From Hyphococcus sp. (GTDB taxonomy: Bacteria; Pseudomonadota; Alphaproteobacteria; Caulobacterales; Parvularculaceae), in NCBI GenBank assembly GCA_013002535.1, contig JABDJK010000012.1, forward strand, positions 1 through 64,000: 64,000 nt of DNA, given 5' to 3'. The notes below the pieces were generated by a model. That model saw only the letters and a list, made by a program, of their open reading frames with translations. It searched no databases and had not been told where the DNA came from. The translations under genes were made by a program, and so were the position numbers. This document shows, in pieces, positions 38,953 through 50,778 of the stretch (the stretch's first letter is position 1; the number at the start of each line of letters is the position of its first letter).

Positions 38953-39012
38953 TTAAGGGGCTGTTAACTTTTTAGAAAGGGTTCTGAACGAATCTTTAAC
39001 GGTGGGGTAACC
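38953..39012 (+). promoter_or_regulatory. ftsZ promoter region: full CtrA box, second partial box and GANTC site
   Basis: TTAA (38953-38956), 7 bases, TTAAC (38964-38968) matches the CtrA consensus TTAA-N7-TTAAC exactly. A second element, TTAA (38996-38999), 7 bases, GTAAC (39007-39011), differs by one base in the half-sites. Between them lies GAATC (38990-38994), a CcrM methylation site. In Caulobacter ftsZ is repressed by CtrA and stimulated through GANTC methylation, and the arrangement here fits that logic. A gene for CtrA is in this window; CcrM is not. Confidence 0.75.
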
Positions 39013-39053
39013 ATATTGGCCGCCCCGAAACCCGCGCATTATCGGAGTGTTCC

Positions 39054-40586
39054 ATGCCACTAAATTTAAGCGTTCCTGAGCTTACGGAGCTGCAACCGCG
39101 TATTACGGTCATCGGCGTCGGCGGCGCCGGCGGCAACGCCGTCAACAATATGATCGAAAGCCAATTAGAGGGCGTTGAATTCGTCGTCGCCAATACCGAC
39201 GCGCAAGCCGTCGGACTGTCTAAGGCTGAGAAACGTATCCAGCTTGGCGTTAAAACAACGCAAGGTCTCGGCGCGGGATCAATCCCTGATATTGGTCGCG
39301 CAGCGGCAGAAGAATCTCTCGATGAAATCCTCGAACACGTCGGTAATGCGCACATGTTGTTTGTCACCGCAGGCATGGGCGGCGGCACAGGAACAGGCGC
39401 TGCGCCGGTAATCGCCAAAGCGGCGAAAGAACGCGATATTCTGACGGTTGGCGTTGTGACAAAGCCTTTTCATTTTGAGGGCGCCCGGCGGATGCGCCTT
39501 GCGGCGGCGGGAATAGAAGAGCTGCAAAAGCACGTTGATACGCTTTTGATCATTCCGAACCAAAACCTTTTCTCTATTGCGAACGAGCGGACAACTTTCC
39601 ACGAAGCCTTCGCCATGGCCGATCAGGTGCTGCACTCCGGCGTTCGCGGCATTACCGATCTGATGGTGATGCCTGGCCTTATCAATCTCGACTTTGCTGA
39701 CGTTCGCACGGTTATGAGTGAGATGGGCAAAGCAATGATGGGAACAGGCGAAGCGGAAGGCGAGAAACGCGCCATCGACGCCGCCGAAGCTGCAATTTCT
39801 AATCCATTGCTGGACGAAGTCTCGATGAAGGGCGCGCGCGGCGTTCTCATCAACATCACCGGTTCAATGGACATGACTCTCTTTGAAGTAGACGAGGCTG
39901 CAAACCGTATTCGCGCCGAGGTTGATCCCGAAGCAAATATTATCGTCGGTTCGACCTTCAACCAGGATCTCGAAGGCCGCGTTCGAGTTTCCGTTGTGGC
40001 GACCGGTATCGACGCCGTCGAAAATGAAACCCGCCCGTCGATCAAGATCAATACAGGCGCTGTTGCAAAACCATGGCGTGAACCACTGGTCGTCAACAGC
40101 CAATCCTCGGCCTCCGTGTCTGCGCCAGCTTCCGCCGCGCCCACGGCTTCACAAGCGACGCCGTCTTCGCCGGCGTCGGCGGCGGATGGGGCCAACCCCG
40201 TTGGCGATGTCCATGAACGGATCCGCAAGATGTTGACGGAAGGAAGCGCGGCGCAAGTCGACGCGCCTCGAACGCCGGTTCGACTATCGCCGACAAAACC
40301 GGCGTCGGCGTTGCCGGTTGTTAATTCTGCTGAAACGCAAAGGGTCGATCAGAAGAATCCCTTCAGGAGCGCAACCGAAATTGGCCGTCACTCGCTTGAA
40401 GCCGCGGTAGACATGTTTAAGTCTCTTGGCGGGGTCGGCGCTGAGCCCAATCGCGATATGCCGCCGCCGCGAGCGCCGGCAGCGCCGCGTCCGTCCGCGC
40501 CAACCAGCCGCGGCGATTTATTTGACGATCATGAGGACGCGGATCTGGAGATCCCATCGTTTCTGCGCAAGAAGAAAACTGGTTAA
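39054..40586 (+). CDS. ftsZ: Cell division GTPase FtsZ
   Basis: The 510-aa tubulin homologue has [13 protein letters not shown] near the N-terminus, the tubulin signature [10 protein letters not shown] at 109-118, and the T7-loop region [16 protein letters not shown] long Ala/Pro/Ser-rich linker (about residues 330-490) leads to the conserved C-terminal peptide [12 protein letters not shown] that binds FtsA. The long linker explains the greater length than E. coli FtsZ (383 aa) and is normal in alphaproteobacteria. Last gene of the cluster before a terminator. Confidence 0.98.
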   Translation: MPLNLSVPELTELQPRITVIGVGGAGGNAVNNMIESQLEGVEFVVANTDAQAVGLSKAEKRIQLGVKTTQGLGAGSIPDIGRAAAEESLDEILEHVGNAHMLFVTAGMGGGTGTGAAPVIAKAAKERDILTVGVVTKPFHFEGARRMRLAAAGIEELQKHVDTLLIIPNQNLFSIANERTTFHEAFAMADQVLHSGVRGITDLMVMPGLINLDFADVRTVMSEMGKAMMGTGEAEGEKRAIDAAEAAISNPLLDEVSMKGARGVLINITGSMDMTLFEVDEAANRIRAEVDPEANIIVGSTFNQDLEGRVRVSVVATGIDAVENETRPSIKINTGAVAKPWREPLVVNSQSSASVSAPASAAPTASQATPSSPASAADGANPVGDVHERIRKMLTEGSAAQVDAPRTPVRLSPTKPASALPVVNSAETQRVDQKNPFRSATEIGRHSLEAAVDMFKSLGGVGAEPNRDMPPPRAPAAPRPSAPTSRGDLFDDHEDADLEIPSFLRKKKTG

Positions 40587-40621
40587 GCGCATACAGCCAT
40601 AATCTGTTGAAAAACAAACAA

Positions 40622-40659
40622 AAAACGCCCCGTACATTTGTGTGGGGCGTTTCTTTTTC
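40622..40659 (+). terminator. Intrinsic terminator after ftsZ
   Basis: AAACGCCCC (40623-40631) and GGGGCGTTT (40644-40652) form a 9-bp stem with a 12-base loop, followed by a T-rich stretch. It separates the dcw cluster from lpxC. Confidence 0.88.
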
Positions 40660-40711
40660 TGGCGTCGAAACAATCCGAAATAATCCTTTACCGTCTTTTT
40701 GCGCCGCAAAA

Positions 40712-40792
40712 TAAACTAGTTTATCAAATTCGTTTAGAAATCTGATAGAGAGAATGCCGGGCAGCGTCATCGACGGGGAAAAACTAGTTTAT
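40712..40792 (+). promoter_or_regulatory. Twin AAACTAGTTT palindromes in the lpxC leader
   Basis: The palindrome AAACTAGTTT occurs at 40713-40722 (extended to TAAACTAGTTTA) and again at 40781-40790, both within the 12-base repeat AAACTAGTTTAT, 68 bases apart. The second copy fills the gap between the GGGGA ribosome binding site (40775-40779) and the lpxC ATG. Two identical palindromes flanking a promoter suggest a dimeric repressor with looping, or translational occlusion. The regulator is unknown. Confidence 0.5.
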
Positions 40793-41687
40793 GCGTTTCG
40801 ATTCAAGGCAAGTTACCTTGCGCCGGGCAGTCGAGTTTTCCGGCATGGGCCTGCATAATGGCCATGATTGCCGTATTGTGCTTCACCCGGCAGCTGTGGA
40901 TTCAGGCCTTCAGTTTCGCCGAATATATTTAAATGGCGCGACGCGAGCTTGCGAAATTCCCGTATCTCCGGACGCGGTTGTTCAAGCCAATCACGGCACT
41001 GTCATCGCAAACAAAAATGGCGACTCCATTGCGACTGTGGAGCATTTGCTGGCGGCGCTGGCTGTGCTCGGCGTCGATAATGTCATTGTCGATGTTTACG
41101 GCGACGAAATACCAATTCTGGATGGCAGCGCGTCGCCGTTTCTTGAAAAGATTTCCGCTTCCGGGCTAACGGAAATGGACGCCTCACGGCATATTATCGA
41201 GCTCTCGGACGCCATTTACGTTTGCGATGGTGATCGTTCGATCTCGATCGAGCCGTCGGACGGCTTTAGCCTGGATGTTTCGATCGAATTTGAAGATTGC
41301 CTTATTGGGCGCCAATCGCTTTCGGTTCATATCGAGGACCCATCCGAGCAAATGCGCATTGCGAGAGCGCGGACGTTTTGCCGGCTTCACGAAGTTGAAG
41401 GATTGCGAAATGCCGGGCTGGGCCGCGGCGGCTCGTTGGAGAACTCCATCGTCGTAGACGGCGACCGGGTGCTCAATGACGAGGCATTGCGTGATCCTGA
41501 CGAATTTGTACGCCACAAGGCCCTCGATCTTATCGGCGATCTATATCTTCTTGGCGCGCCGCTGAAGGCCGCGATTACGGCTGAAAAACCGGGTCACGAT
41601 CTAAATGTGAGGGCGGCAAGGGCCATTCTTCGTCAGATCAACGGCTTTGAGGCCGAAGAAAAGCCGGCAATTGCCGCTTCGCTCTAA
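40791..41687 (+). CDS. lpxC: UDP-3-O-acyl-N-acetylglucosamine deacetylase
   Basis: The 298-aa zinc amidase catalyses the committed step of lipid A synthesis. Zinc ligands are His85 (VEHLLAAL), His242 and Asp246 in FVRHKALDLIGDLYLLG, and the catalytic Glu84 precedes His85. LDGSASPFLEKI and RTFCRLHEVEGLR are further family marks. Placement directly after ftsZ is common in proteobacteria. Its leader carries the twin palindromes. Confidence 0.97.
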   Translation: MRFDSRQVTLRRAVEFSGMGLHNGHDCRIVLHPAAVDSGLQFRRIYLNGATRACEIPVSPDAVVQANHGTVIANKNGDSIATVEHLLAALAVLGVDNVIVDVYGDEIPILDGSASPFLEKISASGLTEMDASRHIIELSDAIYVCDGDRSISIEPSDGFSLDVSIEFEDCLIGRQSLSVHIEDPSEQMRIARARTFCRLHEVEGLRNAGLGRGGSLENSIVVDGDRVLNDEALRDPDEFVRHKALDLIGDLYLLGAPLKAAITAEKPGHDLNVRAARAILRQINGFEAEEKPAIAASL

Positions 41688-41778
41688 CGAAGATTTGCAA
41701 ATCCACTGTTTGACGGGTCTTTCGCGCCGCATTAGAAACCAAGCTGCGATGTCGGTTGCAATAAAGGCAGTGTGATTT

Positions 41779-42753
41779 GTGAGTATCCGTACTTCTTCCC
41801 TTTTTAAATTGTTGGCTGTTTTTGCGGCGCTGGCTACGGCGGCGTGCGGCGGCGGCAAGAAAGAACGTTTCGCTTATGTCGAGCGACCCGTTGAATTGCT
41901 GTATGCGGACGGCGCTCGCGAAGTTGAGCGCAAACGTTATGATCGCGCAGTCGCCTATTTTGAAGAAGTCGAACGCCAGCACCCTTATTCGGCTTGGGCG
42001 CGCCGTGCGATGTTAATGAAGGCATTTGCGTATTATCAGGGAAATGATTACGAAGACTCACTCGCCGCGATCGATCAATTTATTGCTTTGCATCCGGGCA
42101 ACAAGGATGTTGCCTATGCGTTTTATCTTCGTGCTATGAACCACTATGAACGGATTCGCGATGTCGGACGCGACCAGGAGTTTACCAATAGTTCTGTTGC
42201 CGCGTTGACAGATGTTGTTCGGCGATTTCCGGATACGGAATATGCACGTGATGCGCGCCTGAAGCTGGACCTCACTTACGATCACCTCGCCGGTAAGGAG
42301 ATGTATGTCGGCCGGTTTTATCTAAAACAAAATAAGCACATCGCCGCGATCAATCGGTTCAAACGCGTCGTTACGCAATATCAGACCACCAGCCACGCGC
42401 CAGAAGCGCTGCACCGCATTGCGGAAGCTTATCTTGAGCTCGGCATTATCGATGAAGCGCGGGCGGCAGTCGCCGTTCTCGGCCATAATTATCCGGGCAG
42501 CCGTTGGTATCAGGACTCGTACGCGCTATTTGAAAAGCGCGACCTGGTTGCATTTGACGGTCGAAAGCGTCCACGCCGGGAGGCAAGCATAGCGAACGCG
42601 CCGGAGACGCCAATCGAGGACCTTGATCCATCTGATGTTGCAGATGTTCGACCGCCCTCCGCTGAGGAACTTGAAGCCTTGAGCGCTGATGATGGTCTAT
42701 TTCCCGATATCGATCCTGCGGGCCGGGACACCAACGCCGATCCGGTTTTTTAA
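41779..42753 (+). CDS. bamD: Outer membrane assembly lipoprotein BamD
   Basis: The 324-aa lipoprotein has a lipobox LATAAC with lipidated Cys23. TPR-like repeats follow (ADGAREVERKRYDRAVAYFEEVERQHPYSAWARRA onwards, with FYLRAMNHYERI and HAPEALHRIAEAYLELG). BamD is the essential partner of BamA in beta-barrel insertion. The C-terminal 70 residues are acidic and probably disordered. It starts at GTG 41779 with AAGG about 12 bases upstream, a slightly long spacing. Confidence 0.94.
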   Translation: MSIRTSSLFKLLAVFAALATAACGGGKKERFAYVERPVELLYADGAREVERKRYDRAVAYFEEVERQHPYSAWARRAMLMKAFAYYQGNDYEDSLAAIDQFIALHPGNKDVAYAFYLRAMNHYERIRDVGRDQEFTNSSVAALTDVVRRFPDTEYARDARLKLDLTYDHLAGKEMYVGRFYLKQNKHIAAINRFKRVVTQYQTTSHAPEALHRIAEAYLELGIIDEARAAVAVLGHNYPGSRWYQDSYALFEKRDLVAFDGRKRPRREASIANAPETPIEDLDPSDVADVRPPSAEELEALSADDGLFPDIDPAGRDTNADPVF

Positions 42754-42864
42754 CGCATAAGTTGGTTTTTAGCTGGATGGCGGACGCTTGGTGCGCTTCC
42801 GGCTGAATTGAAATTCGGCTATTGATGGCGAGTAATTTTTTCATTCTCGTTAGCCCGGTCGGCA

Positions 42865-44574
42865 ATGCTCTCTGCGCTTCATATTCAAGATTTTGTTCTG
42901 ATCGATCGTGCTGATCTGGCGCTTGGTACAGGACTAACAGCACTAACGGGCGAGACCGGCGCCGGCAAATCGATACTGCTCGATGCGCTAGGCCTTGCGG
43001 TTGGCGGGCGCGCAGAACGCGGCGCGGTGCGTAGCGGCGCCACGCAAGGCATTGTTGCAGCAACTTTCGACGTCGGGCCAAAGCATCCCGTTTGGGGAAT
43101 TCTCTCGGAAATTGGATTGGAAAGCGGCGACGAGCAGATCATCCTGCGGCGCGTCCAGGGAAAAGACGGCCGCACGCGCGCCTTCGTGAATGATCAACCC
43201 GTTTCCGTTTCGATGCTGCGAACGGTGGGCGAGACCCTGTTGGAAATCCATGGCCAGCATGATGGCCGGGGATTTTTATCCGCAACCGGCCATCGCGCAA
43301 TGCTTGATGAATTCGGCGGACTATCGAAGCTCGCCAGCAAGGTCGCGCAGGAATTTTCGAAATGGCGCGAATTTGAAAGGGAACTCGAAACACGTCGCCG
43401 CGAACGCGATTCGTCGCTTCGCGAAGCGGACTATTTGCGCCATGTTGTTTCGACACTGGTCGATATTAATCCGCAACCGGACGAAGAAAAGCGATTGGCC
43501 GAAGAGCGCGCTGCAATGATGGCTGCGGAAAAAATATCCGATGACCTCGATTCAGCGGCGGCGGCGCTCGACGAAGGCGGCGTGGACAAAAACTTGTCGG
43601 TCGCACTGCGCAATATTGAGCGCGCATCGGCGCGCTTGACCGAAGGGTTTCCAGCGTTAACTGAGGCTTCTTTGCGATTGGATGCAGCGCTAAACGAAAC
43701 GGCGGAAGCGCGCGCAGTGATCGAGCGTGCAGTTTCCGAGTTCGGCATAGACACAAACGAACTCGAAAAGCAGGAAGAGCGGTTATTTCTGCTCCGCGGC
43801 GAGGCGCGCAAGCACGGCGTTACGCCGGACGGCTTAAGCGAATTTTTAAGCAAGGCAAAAACAGCCCTTGAAGATCTTGAGATGGGGGAGGCGGCTTTTG
43901 GCGACCTTGAAAGCGCTATCATCAAGGCGAGAAAAGAGTTTGAGAAAAGCGCGGCGTCCCTCTCAGTAAAGCGCAAAACTGCGGCAGCTAAATTGGATAA
44001 ATCAGTAGCGGCGGAATTAGCGCCCCTGAAACTCGGCAAAGCAAGTTTTAAAACGCAAATTATCACGTCTCCAAACGAGCCAACGAGCGCCGGCATTGAC
44101 GCCGTTGAGTTTATGGTGGCGACAAATCCCGGCGCCCCAGCAGGGCCGCTAAAGACAATTGCATCCGGCGGGGAGCTGTCTCGTTTTGTTCTGGCGATGA
44201 AAGCTGCTTTGGCGGCGGAAGAAAACCGGACGGTTATTATTTTTGATGAGGTCGACGCGGGCGTTGGCGGCGCTGTTGCTGATGCTGTCGGCGAACGACT
44301 GGCGCGCCTAGCGCAAGATGCGCAAGTGCTGGTTGTGACACACTCGCCGCAAGTGGCGGCGCGCGCTAAAGCGCAGTGGCGTATCGAAAAAACTCAGGCC
44401 AAAACAAAAACAACAACGAAAGTTGCGCCGATGGACGACGCAGATCGCGTCGAAGAAATTGCTCGTATGCTTTCCGGCGCCGAGGTAACGAATGAGGCGC
44501 GCGCGGCCGCGCAAAAATTACTCGGCCTCAAACCAAATAAACCAATCCGGAAAAAATTGGCAAAAACCGGGTAG
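42865..44574 (+). CDS. recN: DNA repair protein RecN
   Basis: The 569-aa SMC-like ATPase has Walker A GETGAGKSILLDALGL near residue 30, Q-loop region EIHGQHDGRGFL, long helical arms in the middle, and the signature ASGGELSRFVLAMKAALA. Walker B VIIFDEVDAGVGGAVADAVGERL follows near the C-terminus. RecN helps hold and align broken DNA ends during double-strand break repair. It belongs to the conserved lpxC-bamD-recN-ligA run; no LexA-type box was identified in the 111-base upstream gap. Confidence 0.96.
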   Translation: MLSALHIQDFVLIDRADLALGTGLTALTGETGAGKSILLDALGLAVGGRAERGAVRSGATQGIVAATFDVGPKHPVWGILSEIGLESGDEQIILRRVQGKDGRTRAFVNDQPVSVSMLRTVGETLLEIHGQHDGRGFLSATGHRAMLDEFGGLSKLASKVAQEFSKWREFERELETRRRERDSSLREADYLRHVVSTLVDINPQPDEEKRLAEERAAMMAAEKISDDLDSAAAALDEGGVDKNLSVALRNIERASARLTEGFPALTEASLRLDAALNETAEARAVIERAVSEFGIDTNELEKQEERLFLLRGEARKHGVTPDGLSEFLSKAKTALEDLEMGEAAFGDLESAIIKARKEFEKSAASLSVKRKTAAAKLDKSVAAELAPLKLGKASFKTQIITSPNEPTSAGIDAVEFMVATNPGAPAGPLKTIASGGELSRFVLAMKAALAAEENRTVIIFDEVDAGVGGAVADAVGERLARLAQDAQVLVVTHSPQVAARAKAQWRIEKTQAKTKTTTKVAPMDDADRVEEIARMLSGAEVTNEARAAAQKLLGLKPNKPIRKKLAKTG

Positions 44575-44619
44575 CCGCAGTTTTGTTGATAGTAAAATGC
44601 TGTCACGTTCGCTATTTGA

Positions 44620-47173
<2,554 letters not shown>

Positions 47174-47177
<4 letters not shown>

Positions 47178-48337
47178 CTCGCGGCGCGTTCGCCGATTTC
47201 ATGGAGTTTGATGGACCGCTTCTTCGGAGCGTTTTCCGCCGGTTTCTTAACGCCTGCAGCTTGCGCGCGGACGCGCCAGAATCGCATAACGCGTTCGGCC
47301 GCTTCGGGCGGGATCTTTGAATAAAGATCCAGAATGCGCAGGGCCTTGTTTTGCTGGTTCTGGTCTTTCTGCAAACCAAAGACAATTTTTGCAAATGTCT
47401 GCCGCTCAATGTTCGCTGCACGGCAAGCGATCGCCAGCGACTCCCAGGTCTTGTCTTTGAGAATTGATTGCGCCGTTGACGTGTCGATGCCGACATGGTG
47501 CGAAAACGCGAGCAGAAATTCCGTTGATTTTCGCGCTTCGATAAGCTCCTTCAACAGGCTCTCGTTGATGCTGTTTGCATTTATCTTCGCGGAGATGAAC
47601 TGGCGTGCTTCAGCGACTTCCGATTGAACATCGCGGACGGCGTCCTTCAAAATTTTGGTGCGGTTTGAATTTACTGCTTCATCAATGAGCGCCGGGTCAA
47701 GCATGTCAGAGCGCTTCAAAATCTCTTTTTTCAACGCTGATGAAACAAAGAAATACATTTTGGTCAGGAGTTGCGGCGGCAAATCCATCCGGTCGGTCAT
47801 CGGCTTTTGTAATGCCTTAACCGACCGGGAATGATCGACCATTTTCTCCATAGACTTATCGTCAAAGCGGGCGCCGTGATTGCTGGCGAGAGTGACCAGC
47901 ACTTCTTCGCTGCCGCGTTCGACCAATTCAGATGTTAGTTTTTCCGGAACTTCGCGGCGGCGTGAGATTGCCTTCATGTGATCCTGGCTGCGCTGCCGGA
48001 CAACGCGCACGAGATCGTCTTCGGACAAAACTTCACTGCGCGCGAGGACAGGTTCGGCGACGGATATTTCGTCATGGGCAAGCTGGCGAATTAATCCCTT
48101 CGGCGCGTTCGGCACGTCAGCAAGCTTTTCAGCAATTTCCCGGCGGAGCGAGGTTTCGACCTGTTCGGTGACACGCGACATGATTACGTCGAAATGCTGC
48201 ATCTCGCTGGAGGTATAGCGATCGGGCGTCGCCATAAAAACGTCTGTAATATCGCGCAAAAGGTCCCGGCGACGCTCGCTCGAACCTTCTTCCGCAACTG
48301 CTATCAATTCTTTTAAACGCGACGTACCGGCCGACAT
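47174..48337 (-). CDS. DUF2336 family protein
   Basis: The 387-aa, mostly helical protein shows the DUF2336 hallmark LIRQLAHDEISVAEPVLARSEVLSEDDLVRVVR and SNHGARFDDKSMEKMV, HEAT-like repeats of unknown function found mainly in alphaproteobacteria. ATG 48337 has GGAGGGCAGGAA directly upstream, a very strong ribosome binding site; the open frame extends to 48562 without support. The Lys/Arg-rich end KKRSIKLHEIGERAAS is notable. It is divergent from the SH3 lipoprotein gene. Confidence 0.85.
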
Positions 48338-48426
48338 TTCCTGCCCTCCACAAACCGCGGATATTGTGCAAAGTAAGGGTAAATATTTCGTCGATTGGTC
48401 CGTTGTTGATCTGAAAGGCCCAGACA

Positions 48427-49161
48427 ATGAGTTCGTTAACAAAATTAACCAAGCTAGTGATTGTTTTATCGTTCGCCGCAGGGTGTTCGACTTTTTCGGA
48501 TTTATCGCGGCTAGGCGGCAATCTCGGCGGCGAAGACCAAAATTACGCAGCTGGATCGTCACTCAGCGGGCAGCTCTCCGGCAACGATCGCGATGCACTG
48601 GCCGACGCGTTTGTGGTTGCGATGGATGAGGGCTTTACCCAAAAATGGCGCGGGCGCCGCGTAGGCGGAACCATCGAGCCCGGCGCTTACGCGATTTCAA
48701 ACCTTTTGGCGCATCCCGCTTCATTGATTGATGCTGTGCGCGCTGACCTCGATTTGTCGCACAAAATGGAAACTGACCTCGGCCTTTATGTTTTGACGCG
48801 CAATTCAAATGTCAGGACTGGCCCGGGTTCCGAGAACAAAATTGCGGAGGTCCTTCCATCGGGAACCGGTGTGACGGTCGTCGGTCGCGTCATAAATAAA
48901 CCGTGGATGCTGGTTTCCGTCAATGACAGCGTTCGAGGGTATGTCTTTCAGGATTTGTTGATCAAGGCGCCGGGGACAGAACTTGAACTTGCCGGTGGGC
49001 CGCAACGCCGGCCATTTCTATGCCGGCGTTTTTCGCAAGAGCTTGTGACAATGCGAGATAAGGAAGAATGGCAGGGCGCAGCATGCCATGACGGCGCTGG
49101 ATGGCGCCTTGCGCCGTCTGAGCCACAGCTTGTCGACGACGAAGAGCTGGCCGGCTTCTAA
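48427..49161 (+). CDS. SH3-domain lipoprotein with a surface-antigen-like C-terminus
   Basis: The 244-aa product has a lipobox SFAAGC with Cys20, then a region resembling the Rickettsia 17-kDa-type surface antigens. A bacterial SH3 domain follows (about residues 120-178, NSNVRTGPGSENKIAEVLPSGTGVTVVGR), then CRRFSQELVTMRDKEEWQGAACHDGAGWRL, matching the RT0821/Lpp0805-type tail. It probably sits in the outer membrane facing peptidoglycan; the SH3 domain may bind cell wall. It overlaps the next, convergent gene by 4 bases. Confidence 0.8.
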   Translation: MSSLTKLTKLVIVLSFAAGCSTFSDLSRLGGNLGGEDQNYAAGSSLSGQLSGNDRDALADAFVVAMDEGFTQKWRGRRVGGTIEPGAYAISNLLAHPASLIDAVRADLDLSHKMETDLGLYVLTRNSNVRTGPGSENKIAEVLPSGTGVTVVGRVINKPWMLVSVNDSVRGYVFQDLLIKAPGTELELAGGPQRRPFLCRRFSQELVTMRDKEEWQGAACHDGAGWRLAPSEPQLVDDEELAGF

Positions 49162-49808
49162 AACGGCTTCGTTGCGTTTCGCCAAACTATGATCGCCGCG
49201 CCCAGTCCGAAAGCGGGCAGAGATAACCCAATAGAAATTATGCGCGCTGTGACGGAATAGCCGTCTACGCCGCCAAGCAACGCGAACAGGGACGGCGTCG
49301 ATAGGGCCAGTACTGCGGGCGCGAGGCGTAACAGGAAATTTTCGCGCAGGCTTTTTTCGTAATTGAACGTGAGTTTTGCAACTAACGCACCCGCAAGAGC
49401 GAAACCTATCCATTGAACTATCGCGTAGACCCTCCGAGCCGGCTCGTAGGATGCAGGATTAGTCCATTGATGAAACTGCTGCGCGGCATTTCGTGAAACG
49501 AATATATCCCAGATCGCGATCACTGCGTATGAAAGGGCGACAGCGATGATTACGGCGAGAATTGAGCGCGCATTTTGCGACAATCGGCTGGCAATATTGT
49601 GGGGAGCACTCGACACCGCTTGTCCCCAGTACCATTGTAGAGCTTTTCGCCGGTCGAAACGCGAAAGCCGCGTATATTCTTCCGCTAAATCGCCGAGCAG
49701 GGGGGCGGAATTTTCTTTCCCGCAGGTGAGCAAAATCAACTTTTGCGCGAAAGACGGCGGCGCGCTCGAAGGTTTATTTATGCCTGGAGATTCAGCGTTT
49801 TTGGCCAT
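49158..49808 (-). CDS. Membrane protein with a permease-prefix-like N-terminus, PadR-coupled
   Basis: The 216-aa protein has a cytoplasmic N-terminus with LLGDLAEEYTRLSRFDRRKALQWYWGQ (residues about 37-63). This resembles the prefix domain that precedes some FtsX-type permeases encoded beside PadR genes. About four membrane helices follow (starting near SILAVIIAVALSYAVIAIW). The large permease part is absent, so this is a stand-alone form. Its start overlaps the padR gene by 31 bases, implying coupled expression and a shared response; the signal is unknown. Confidence 0.7.
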   Translation of the reverse strand: MAKNAESPGINKPSSAPPSFAQKLILLTCGKENSAPLLGDLAEEYTRLSRFDRRKALQWYWGQAVSSAPHNIASRLSQNARSILAVIIAVALSYAVIAIWDIFVSRNAAQQFHQWTNPASYEPARRVYAIVQWIGFALAGALVAKLTFNYEKSLRENFLLRLAPAVLALSTPSLFALLGGVDGYSVTARIISIGLSLPAFGLGAAIIVWRNATKPF

Positions 49809-50122
49809 GGGCCAATACCTTTCAGCATATTTCCAAGCGCGAGCGCCGACTTGTCGAGTTGTTCTTTGCCGTTAGCATTGATGATGTAATGCCGTTTTGC
49901 GCGCCCGCCGCGTTCGGCCGTTGCTTCGCCAACACGTGACGAAACGTATCCCTTTTGCTCAAGGCGGCTGAGCGTTGCGTAGAGCGCGCCCACCGATACG
50001 TCGCGTCCGGCGCGCTCTTCGATTTCGCGTCGGATGGTGACGCCATAAGCATCGGCGCCTAACCGCACCAGCGCGGCGAGCACCAGAATTTCAAATTCGC
50101 CGAGATTTTTTGTTTTGCTCAT
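49778..50122 (-). CDS. PadR-family transcriptional regulator
   Basis: The 114-aa product has an N-terminal winged helix, starting MSKTKNLGEFEILVLAALVR. GVTIRREIEERAGRDVSVGALYATLSRLEQKGYV carries the recognition helix and RAKRHYIINANGKEQL the wing. ATG 50122 is the family start; the longer frame to 50200 would cross the operator and the divergent yceI gene. The gene lies upstream of and overlaps the membrane-protein gene it probably controls, and a 15-bp palindrome lies just before its start. Confidence 0.9.
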   Translation of the reverse strand: MSKTKNLGEFEILVLAALVRLGADAYGVTIRREIEERAGRDVSVGALYATLSRLEQKGYVSSRVGEATAERGGRAKRHYIINANGKEQLDKSALALGNMLKGIGPWPKTLNLQA

Positions 50123-50142
50123 TGTCCCGGTCCAGATATATC

Positions 50143-50157
50143 TTCTACAATGTAGAA
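50143..50157. promoter_or_regulatory. 15-bp palindrome, probable PadR operator between padR and yceI
   Basis: TTCTACA-A-TGTAGAA is a perfect inverted repeat 20 bases from the padR start and 18 bases from the yceI start. The symmetrical site between divergent genes, next to a PadR gene, suggests autoregulation and possible control of yceI. The A/T-rich flank ATATATC and AATAAATAA could hold both -10 elements. Confidence 0.7.
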
Positions 50158-50175
50158 TAAATAATGGAGAAGTCA

Positions 50176-50775
50176 ATGCGCCTGTTATCCCAGAACACAT
50201 TCCCCTTTGCTCTCGCGGTCATAATTACCTTGTCTTGTGCGCCCACGACAATCGCAAACGCCGGTGAGACCTATGAATTGGACCCTTCGCACACCCATGT
50301 TGTGTTTTCGGTGCAGCGTTTTGGTTTCAATGACGTAATCGCATTTTTCCCGGCGGTCGCTGGCAATATTTCGCTAGATCACGATGCGCCGGAAAATAGC
50401 GCAGTGGAAGTTGAAATCGGCGTTGCTAGCATCGTTAGCGGCGACGCGACGCGCAATGAACACCTGGTCGGCGAATTCTGGTTCAATGCCGGCGAACACC
50501 CGACGATTACGTTCAAATCGACGTCAGTCGAACGAACCGGCGAAGATACAGCAGAGGTAACCGGGGATTTGACCGTGCTCGGCGTATCAAAGTCGGTATC
50601 CCTTAACGTGAAGCTCAATAAACTGGGCGCTGACCCGGCGAGCAAGCGAGACGCTGCCGGTTTCTCAGCCACTGCAACGCTCAACCGTCATGATTTTGGA
50701 ATGAGCATCGCGGAAAATTTAATCGGCGGTGACGTTTCGATCAGGATCGAGACATTAGCGCATAAAGCGGAGTAA
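50176..50775 (+). CDS. yceI: YceI-family periplasmic lipid-binding protein
   Basis: The 199-aa protein has a Sec signal peptide (to about residue 29, ANA-G). The YceI lipocalin-like beta barrel starts at YELDPSHTHVVFSVQRFGF, with VGEFWFNAGEHPTITFKST and SATATLNRHDFGMS. Family members bind isoprenoid-type lipids. ATG 50176 is preferred over 50164 because GGAG lies 7 bases before it. The gene is divergent from padR across a palindrome and convergent with the PBP gene with a 3-base gap. Confidence 0.92.
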   Translation: MRLLSQNTFPFALAVIITLSCAPTTIANAGETYELDPSHTHVVFSVQRFGFNDVIAFFPAVAGNISLDHDAPENSAVEVEIGVASIVSGDATRNEHLVGEFWFNAGEHPTITFKSTSVERTGEDTAEVTGDLTVLGVSKSVSLNVKLNKLGADPASKRDAAGFSATATLNRHDFGMSIAENLIGGDVSIRIETLAHKAE

Positions 50776-50778
50776 AAT

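Noticed and set aside
42446-43081. 211-codon minus-strand frame across bamD and recN
   Set aside because: Spans two conserved genes on the other strand; Arg/Gln/Pro-rich noise.
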